Program-made: the position numbers and the translations under genes
Assembly: GCF_003086295.3 (NCBI RefSeq)
Contig: NC_092051.1
Span: 76,509,772-76,573,771, forward strand
DNA length: 64,000 nucleotides
Direction: 5' to 3'
Origin: Arachis hypogaea
Lineage: Eukaryota > Streptophyta > Magnoliopsida > Fabales > Fabaceae
Part shown: one piece after another, positions 57,736-64,000 of the stretch
Position numbering within the stretch: the stretch's first letter is position 1
Layout of the letters: each line of letters starts with the position of its first letter
The notes under the pieces: model-generated
Databases searched by the model: none
What the model was told of the DNA's origin: nothing
Seen by the model: only the letters and a program-made list of their open reading frames with translations

Positions 57736-59199
57736 GTAACCATTTTTGTATGCTTCTGAGTTAATTTCATTTGATAAATCATTGACAATGAGTGGTCATG
57801 AGCAAAGAGCAATATATATTATAGCTACAGATATATATACATATGAATGTTTGACTTCCAATATAGACTTTGAATTTATTTTTTATTTGAATTAAAAAAA
57901 GACGAATTTCAAATATATTATCAGTTTGAAATTTATCTACATTATCATTGAATTATGTGTCAATTATAAGAATAAATATGTGTGTGCTTTCTATTTGGAT
58001 TACCTTTTCATCTCATTTCAAAACCATAGCAATTATGTGAAGTATATATATATCACTATCACCATCAGATTATAAGCATAAATAAGACAAACCTAAATCA
58101 TTTAAGCATCATTTAAGCAATTATGTGAAGTATATATATATCACCATCAGATTATAAGCATCAGATTACCTTTCTATTTTGCTAATCATTTAGGACAAAC
58201 CTAAATCATCACTCGTTACTAAGCTGCTTTTGCTAGGCATTATAGTAATTTCATTGTGAACTTTTTGTTTAATTTACAACTTAAAATTTATATTGTTGCA
58301 GTTTTATGCGACTCATTACAGTTTTGATGTAACTATATGCAAGCCAATTATGTGATTCTAAACTGTGAATATCGATAAATGCAGCCAGGGACAACCACAC
58401 TATTACTAACTTGGATGAATTGAAGCTGAAGTTGTATGTACGAATATAGGTACGGTATCTATACGCGGTACGAAGAATATGGGTATGGGATACAATAATT
58501 TTAGAAAAAAATATGTGTATAAGTAAATTTTTCAAATTTTTAAAAATAATGGTAGTGTATTTTTTCTAGACTTTTTTAAAAAATAGACTCCGACGGGGAA
58601 GACTTTTTTCTAGTCCTGGTTGCAGCATACTTCTTTTGCCTGTTTTAGGAGGTAGTGTATTTTAATTTATTTTATGGAGGGCTGGAGTCCTCTTTTAAAA
58701 CAAACTAATTAGTATAGAATATTATCATTTTTTTTAGAATTGATTCCCATCTCTCCTCCCCCCAGCCCCAAAAACAAAATCATTAGTCCTTGAAATCTGT
58801 TAGAGGACAAAGCAATTACTAATATAATAATTGCAAAAAGTATTATATTTCAACTTTGTATTGAAGTTGAGGCAGTATGTTTGTTCTATATAAACTCTTG
58901 AATGTCCTGTGTTTATGCTGAAGCTAACTTGGACAGATAGCCTGAAATAGAAACATATGCATATCTGGGTCGGATAATCTTGCTCGCTGTGATTAATTAA
59001 CACTGGCCTGCTTGCATGAACCACTTTACATTTAATAGATATACTGTCTTGTAGAAATAGTTCCACATCATCATTTGATAGGATAGCATTTTAATTTTCT
59101 AACAACACTAAGTCTTCATTGTTATTAGCACCACTATTTCTGAGTATATTTCCCATTTCAATACATGGTTAGTGATTCATTGTTATTTCTCAAAAACAG
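57736..59199. other. CACTA interior, middle part
   Basis: AT-rich sequence without a supported gene. A ~45-base segment with GTGAAGTATATATATATCAC and ATCAGATTATAAGCAT is present twice (about 58036-58080 and 58122-58160), a local duplication. Repeated GGTACGG/TACGAA words occur near 58437-58480. Confidence 0.4.
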
Positions 59200-59735
59200 A
59201 TTTTGGATGAATACAACCGTCTTCTAACATCTCAGTTGGAAACTCAAAGACAAGTAAGTTGACACTGATGCTCCTGAAACTCATTCTCTGGGATATTTTA
59301 ATAACTATGGAAAACAGTCTTTGCTTTGGATGTACGAACTATAGACTATATTATGTCATCAAGGTTGACTGGAAACTACTTGTTCCTAACATATCATTAG
59401 AAGTATTATAATTACAGGAGTGGTTAGAATTTAGGGGTACTGAACCTGCATGCTTTGGTTTATGATAAATGCTTTAGGATTATAGCTAAAGCTAAATAAT
59501 GATTCCCTCCATGTGATGATTTTTTGATGCAATAATATTGCTGATGATGTGTGGCTGAACTCGGATTCTCTTTGTGCCGTTGTTGTTGTAGTATTATGAA
59601 TCTTTGCTGGCAGAGGCAAAAAGCAAAGTGGACAGTTCTGTCTCTGAAGTAGTTGAGAAAGCTGTAACTTCTTGATTGCAGGACATCCAAGATAAACCGA
59701 AAAAGTGTACAGAAGAGAGAAATGGTGTTGCTGAG
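59200..59735 (+). pseudogene. Captured BRAP2/BRIZ-like gene fragment, two exons with intron
   Basis: Exon a (59200-59253, 18 codons) reads ILDEYNRLLTSQLETQRQ, preceded by AAAACAG and followed by GTAAGT. Exon b (59592-59735, 48 codons) begins YYESLLAEAKSKVDSS after TTGTTGTAG and ends before GTGAGG. Both exons are in phase 0 and would join as one coiled-coil-like segment. From memory this resembles the C-terminal coiled coil of plant BRAP2-type RING/ZnF-UBP proteins (BRIZ1/BRIZ2 in Arabidopsis). One in-frame TGA inside exon b (59673-59675) marks it as a decayed copy. The retained intron indicates DNA-level capture rather than a processed transcript. Confidence 0.6.
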
Positions 59736-60009
59736 GTGAGGAAGGAAGTTTGAGGGCTAAAGGAAGGAGGAACAGCAAGGGTTTAAGTTGTATTGTTCCT
59801 GTATTTTTCTTTAGCTTTTAGTTTTGGAATTTGAACTCGAGATTCATAAAAATTGTGGCAAAAGTCGTCACTAATAACTGTTTAATTTGTCTTGTAATAA
59901 AAATTGTATATTATATTTATAGGTTTGGTAATAAAAAAAGACTGAAAATTTATATTGTGTAGCGATGTAGATCAAGGAAAAGAAATTTTTTTTTTTAATT
60001 TGAGAAGAC
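59736..60009. other. CACTA interior, right part
   Basis: AT-rich sequence follows the captured exon; it may be further intron or 3' flank of the captured gene. No reading frame is supported. Confidence 0.35.
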
Positions 60010-60362
60010 TTTCGCCACGCTTTTAAAGCGTGGCTGTATCTCTCCCTATGGCCACGCTTTTAAAGCGTGGCCGTATCTCTCCCTATCGCCACGCTTTAAA
60101 AGCGTGGCCGTATCTCTCTCTATCGCCACGCTCATACAGCCACCCTTTTAAAAGTGGCAATTTGTAAAAAAACGTGGCAAACAAAAAGCGTGGCGATAGG
60201 TTGAAAAAAGCGTGGCGATAGAGCAACCGCCACCCTTTCATAGGTCACCCTTTTAAAAGCGTGGCGGTAGATAAAAAAGCGTGGCGAAAAGCTATCGCCA
60301 CGTTTTTTTCAGCTTTTTGCCACGCTTTAAAAGCGTGGCAATAGACGTGTTTTCTTGTAGTG
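60010..60362. repeat. Right end of the CACTA element with subterminal palindromes
   Basis: Three near-identical ~44-bp units with GCCACGCTTTTAAAGCGTGG and CGTATCTCTCCCTAT start the region (60014-60125), followed by further GCGTGGCGATAG units and TTGCCACGCTTTAAAAGCGT near the end. It mirrors the left end and closes with TTTTCTTGTAGTG. Confidence 0.88.
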
Positions 60363-60365
60363 AAC

Positions 60366-60960
60366 TTCCAATAATTATGCAGAAAAGACACACAGCCTCT
60401 TAAAAGAAACATCACCAAGGGAAATGCAAAAGTAAAGGATGATGATGATAGCTGCAAGACACTCCTGAGAGGTTGTATTGTCACAAAATTCACTCTGCTA
60501 TGAACTATTCTGAATGAGGAGCTGCTGTTTACCTTGATGTTTAGTTCAAATAGTGTAATTTTGATGTCTGCACTAGTTTAAATGCTTGTTATCACTCATC
60601 TGCATTAAATTCTGTCTTGTTTCCCCTTTTGCATCAATAAGAGAAAATGTTTGAAATAGAAAGTGATTGTCCAATGTAGTAGGAATTAGAATAAAGACTT
60701 GTGGTAGTAATTTCTTGATTAGATGATAAGCTCAATAATAAAAGCTACAGAATAGAATATCTCTTGTAGTGTGAACTTAGTTGCTGGTATAAAACCTTTT
60801 ATTAATGAACATCCTTGGAAAATGAAGCAAAGTAAGAAAGGAAAAAGAAAAGAAAAGCCAAGGATTGGCAACATGAAAGAAAGAAACAAATAATAAGGCT
60901 AGACACCAATAGCTTAGACCTTAGGACATATGCATGTGATGCTTCTTGTACTAGGATATG
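60366..60960 (+). other. Element F 3' untranslated region, right part
   Basis: No gene. AATAATAAGGCTAGACACCA (60888-60907) parallels AATAAGGCTAGGCATCAATG in the 3' UTR of B. The segment ends at the LTR of H; GATATG precedes it, but the matching target-site copy would lie outside the window. Confidence 0.55.
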
Positions 60961-62642
60961 TGATGAGCGGATAATTTATACGCTTTTTGGCATTGTTTTT
61001 ACATAGTTTTTAGTATGATTTGATTAGTTTTTATATTTTTATTAGTTTTTAAATAAAAATCACATTTCTGAACTTTAGTATGAGTTTGTGTGTTTTTCTG
61101 TGATTTCAGGTATTTTCTGGCTGAAATTGAGGGACTTGAGCAAAAATCAGATTCAGAGGCTGAAGAAGGACTACAGATGCTGTTGGATTCTGACCTCCCT
61201 GCACTCAAAGTGGATTTTCTGGAGCTACAAGAGTCCAAATGGCGTGCTCTCAATTGCTTTGGAAAGTAGACATCCAGGGTTTTCCAGCAATATATAATAG
61301 TTCATACTTTGCCCAAGTTTAGATGACGAAAACTGGCGTTCAACGCCAGCTTTCTGCCCTATTCTGGTGTTAAACGCCAGAAACAAGTTGCAAAGCAGAG
61401 TTAAACGCCAGAAACAAGTTACAAACTGGCGTTTAACTCCAAGGAAGACCTCTACACGTGAAAGCTTCAATGCTCAGCCCAAGCACACACCAAGTGGGCC
61501 CGGAAGTGGATTTCTGCATCATTTACCTATCTCTGTAAGCCCTAGTAACTAGTTTAGTATAAATAGGACTTTTCACTATTGTATTTACATCTTTGGACCA
61601 TCTTTGGATCATTTTTAGATCTTTGGAACATTTTTCTTTAGACGCTTAGGGGGCTGGCCATTCGGTTATGCCTGGACCTTGTTCTTATGTACTTTCAACG
61701 GTAGAGTTTCTACACACCATAGATTAAGGTGTGGAGCTCTGCTGTTCCTCATGAATTAATGCAAAGTACTATTATTTTTCTATTCAACTCAAGCCTATTT
61801 CCTCTCTAAGATATTCATTCGCACAAAAGAACATGATGAATGTGATGATTATGTGATGCTCATCACCATTCTCACTTATGAACGCGTGCCTGACAAACAC
61901 TTCCGTTCTACATGAAATCAAGCTTGAATGCATATCTCTTAGCCTCCTGATTTACGATCAGAGTCTTCGTGGTATAGGCTAGAATTATTGGTATCCATTC
62001 TTGAGATCCGAAAAGTCTAAACGTTGTCTGTGGTATTCCGAGTAGGATCTGGGAAGGGATGGCTGTGACAAGCTTCAAACTCGCGAGTGCTGGGCGTAGT
62101 GACAGACGCAAAAGGATTACTGAATCCTATTCCAACAGGATCGAGAATCGACAGATGATTAGCCGTGCGGTGACAGTGCATTTTGGACCATTTTCACTGA
62201 GAGGACGGGATGTAGCCATTGACAACGGTGATGCCCAACATACAGCTTGCCATGGAAAGGAGTATGAGTGATTGGATGAAAGCAGTAGGAAAGCAGAGGT
62301 TCAGAAGGAATATAAGCATCTCCATACGCTTATCTGAAATTCTCACCAATGAATTACATAAGTATTTCTATCCTATTTTATATTTTAATTATATTTTAAT
62401 TATCAAATCTCCATAACCAATTGAATCTGCCTGACTGAGATTTACAAGGTGACCATAGCTTGCTTCAAGCCGACAATCTCTGTGGGATCGACCCTTACTC
62501 ACGTAAGGTTTATTACTTGGACGACCCAGTGCACTTGCTAGTTAGTTGTGCGAAGTTGTGACAAAGAACTAAGATTATGAATATGCGTATAAATTTTTCA
62601 GCGCCGTTACCAAGGAATGAACGATCATGATTTCGTGCACCA
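60961..62642 (+). repeat. Element H 5' LTR
   Basis: This 1682-bp LTR starts TGATGAGCGG and ends TTCGTGCACCA. The promoter-like module is at 61221-61313 (GGAGCTAC, GTCCAAATGG, TATATAATAG). CTGGCGTT palindromes lie at 61330-61440. A PBS-like copy, CAGCGCCGTTACCAAGGA, sits about 25 bases before the LTR end (62600-62617), followed by the true end. Confidence 0.9.
62493..62541 (+). promoter_or_regulatory. U5 double hairpin of element H
   Basis: The first hairpin is CCTTAC-TCAC-GTAAGG (62493-62508). The second is CCAG-TGCACTTG-CTAG (62526-62541), here with one mismatch in the stem; other family members have CTGG. Confidence 0.6.
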
Positions 62643-62648
62643 AGTTTT

Positions 62649-62666
62649 TGGCGCCGTTGCCGGGGA
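62649..62666 (+). promoter_or_regulatory. Primer-binding site of element H
   Basis: TGGCGCCGTTGCCGGGGA lies six bases after the LTR and is identical to those of B and E. Confidence 0.85.
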
Positions 62667-64000
62667 TTGTTCGAGTTTGGGCAACTGACGGTTCATCTTG
62701 TTGCTCAGATTAGGTAATTTTATTTTATTTTTAAGCTTTTTTATTTCTTATTTTCGAAAATAATATAAAAGAAATTTTTTCTTTTTTGTTTTTCCCAAAA
62801 TAATTTTCAGAAAAAACCAAAAAATTCTTATAAAATAAAAAAAACCAAAAATTTTATGTTTCTTGTTTGAGTCTAGTGTCAATTTGTAAGTTTGGTGTCA
62901 ATTGCATCTTTTTAATTTTTCTTAAAATTTTCAAAAATTCATGCATGTGTTCTTCATGATCTTCAAGTTGTTCTTGATGATTTTCTATGTTTGATCTTTA
63001 ATTTTTCTTGTTTTGTGTCTTTTCTTGTTTTTCATATGCATTTTCAATTTGTTAGTGTCTAAAGTTTGAAAATTTCTAAGTTTGGTGTCTTGCATGTTTT
63101 TCTTTTCTTAAAAATTTTCAAAAATAAGTTCTTGGTGTTCATCTTGACATTCAAAGTGTTCTTGGTGTTCATCTTGACATTCAAAGTGTTCTTGCATGCA
63201 TTGTGTGTTTTGATTCATAAAATTTTCATGTTTTGAGTCTTTTTATTGTTTTTCCCTTTCTTCATTAAAAATTCAAAAATAAAAAAAATATCTTTCCCTT
63301 ATTCTCTCATAAATTTTCGAAAATTTGGTTTGATTTAGTCAAAAAGTTTTTAAATTTAATTGTTTCTTATGAGTCAAATCAAATTTTCATTTTAAAAATT
63401 ACATCTTTTTTAAATCTTTTTCAAAAAACAAATCTTTTTCATTTTTCTTTTATGATTTTTGAAAATTTCAAAATGGTTTTCAAAATCTTTTTCTTATTTT
63501 TACTTCATATTTTCGAATTTATTACTAACATTTAATATTTTGATTCAAAAATTTCAAGTTATTACTTGCCTATTAAGAAAGGTTCAATCTTTAAATTTTA
63601 AAATCATATCTTTTTGTTTCTTGTTAGTCAAGTAATCAACTTTAATTTTCAAAATCAAATCTTTTTAAATTTCTTTTTCAAATCTTTTTCAAAATAAATT
63701 TCAATCATATCTTTTTCAAAATCAATTTCAAAATCTTTTCTAACATCTTATCTAACTTCTTATCTTTTCAAAATTGATTTTCAAATCTTTTTGTCAATTA
63801 ATCTTATCTTGTTTGATTCTTATCTTTTTCAAAACCACCTAACTAATTCTCTCTCTCTAATTTTCGAAAATCACTAACTTCTTTTTCAAAATTCCTTTTT
63901 AATTAACTAATTGATTTTAATTTTAATTTAATTTTATTTCTCTTCTTAAATTTCGAATTTTAACTTTAATTTTAAATTAAAAACAAAAATATTTTTATTT
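62667..64000 (+). other. Element H 5' leader
   Basis: AT-rich leader with many TTTTTCAAAA and TTTTCGAAAA words. It contains a 30-bp tandem duplication (63128-63157 and 63158-63187, starting GTTCTTGGTGTTCATCTTGA). TAAGTTTGGTGTC occurs at about 62888 and 63078. No gag start codon is reached before the window ends. Confidence 0.65.

Larger units (their letters stand above)
55216..60362. mobile_element. CACTA (En/Spm-type) DNA transposon, TSD AAC
   Basis: The left end is CACTACAAGAAAAAAG and the right end TTTTCTTGTAGTG, giving a 13-bp terminal inverted repeat CACTACAAGAAAA. Flanking AAC copies (55213-55215 and 60363-60365) give the 3-bp duplication typical of CACTA elements. Both subterminal regions hold many GCCACGC...GCGTGGC palindromes, the usual kind of transposase-binding repeat. 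No transposase (TNPD/TNPA-like) reading frame is recognisable in the 5147 bp, so it is probably non-autonomous. Its interior holds host-like exon fragments and a perfect 74-bp triplication. Confidence 0.92.
53000..60960 (+). mobile_element. Element F, 5'-truncated autonomous Athila-like element
   Basis: The retained part begins inside pol just upstream of RNase H, continues through integrase and the conserved hairpin, and ends in a 3' UTR interrupted by a CACTA transposon (55216-60362). Gag, protease, RT and both LTRs are missing. It abuts D1 on the left with no target-site copies, and element H starts at its right end. The 3' UTR shares words with element B, so F may come from the autonomous partner lineage of B. 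Confidence 0.8.
60961..64000 (+). mobile_element. Element H, FIDEL-like retrotransposon, 5' LTR and leader only
   Basis: A complete LTR, a perfect PBS and 1.3 kb of leader are present; gag should start beyond the window. Its leader matches that of element A in opposite orientation. The LTR keeps TGATGAGCGG and the full promoter-like module, so it looks better preserved than A. Confidence 0.88.

Noticed and set aside
62480..62545. tRNA-like GTGGGATCGACCC segment
   Set aside because: It resembles a T-arm but no acceptor stem or anticodon arm can be built. It is the conserved U5 region present in every FIDEL-like LTR.

Overview
The window looks like gene-poor heterochromatin from a legume, most likely peanut (Arachis). 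I see no complete host gene, tRNA or rRNA. Almost every base belongs to LTR retrotransposons stacked inside one another. The Arachis call is an inference. It rests on long LTRs that begin TGATGAGCGGATAATTTATA, on CTGGCGTT...AACGCCAG palindromes, and on a general resemblance to peanut Ty3/gypsy elements such as FIDEL. No database was searched. All complete elements carry a primer-binding site (PBS) close to TGGCGCCGTTGCCGGGGA, as in Athila-type elements, probably primed by tRNA-Asp.

Layout, left to right. Element A (minus strand, 1-10602) is a FIDEL-like copy with a broken gag-protease and a second ORF but no polymerase; a solo LTR (3068-4811, TSD ATGCT) sits inside it. A is inserted in element C (minus, 10603-26971), a member of 'family D'. 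C also hosts element B (plus, 12122-23031, TSD ATATG), a young element with two LTRs of about 2.3 kb. Element G (minus, 26972-32316, related to A) is inserted in the LTR of C. D1 (plus, from 32317) interrupts G. D1 carries a solo LTR (34025-35745) and a second member of its own family, D2 (36125-50457, TSD ACCAC). D2 in turn carries element E (38226-42956) and another solo LTR (48196-49791). At about 53000 D1 ends abruptly against element F, a 5'-truncated autonomous element with RNase H and a well-preserved integrase core. A CACTA DNA transposon (55216-60362, TSD AAC) sits in the 3' UTR of F and carries what look like captured host exons. A last FIDEL-like element H (plus) starts at 60961 and runs off the window.

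How the parts relate. Only F encodes recognisable polymerase-side enzymes (RNase H and integrase). A, B, C, D1, D2, E and G lack reverse transcriptase and integrase core and must have moved, if at all, with enzymes supplied by relatives. B and G keep gag-protease fused directly to what looks like an integrase C-terminal domain, with RT, RNase H and the integrase core cut out. A, B and G share a second ORF with a plant-transposon-like domain. C, D1 and D2 share a single unusual ORF: a Gly/Asn/Tyr/Pro-rich N-terminus, an acidic middle and a Trp/Cys-rich C-terminal domain I do not recognise.

The most interesting signals are RNA-like structures shared between families: a hairpin of the form xxxGGG-AGGCAA-CCCxxx downstream of the main ORF (8 copies, compensatory changes); a double hairpin in U5 with a conserved TRYACTTG loop; and in the LTRs of B a seven-unit, roughly 118-bp-period array of two palindromes whose loop flips orientation after the fourth unit. 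All counts and alignments were made by eye.
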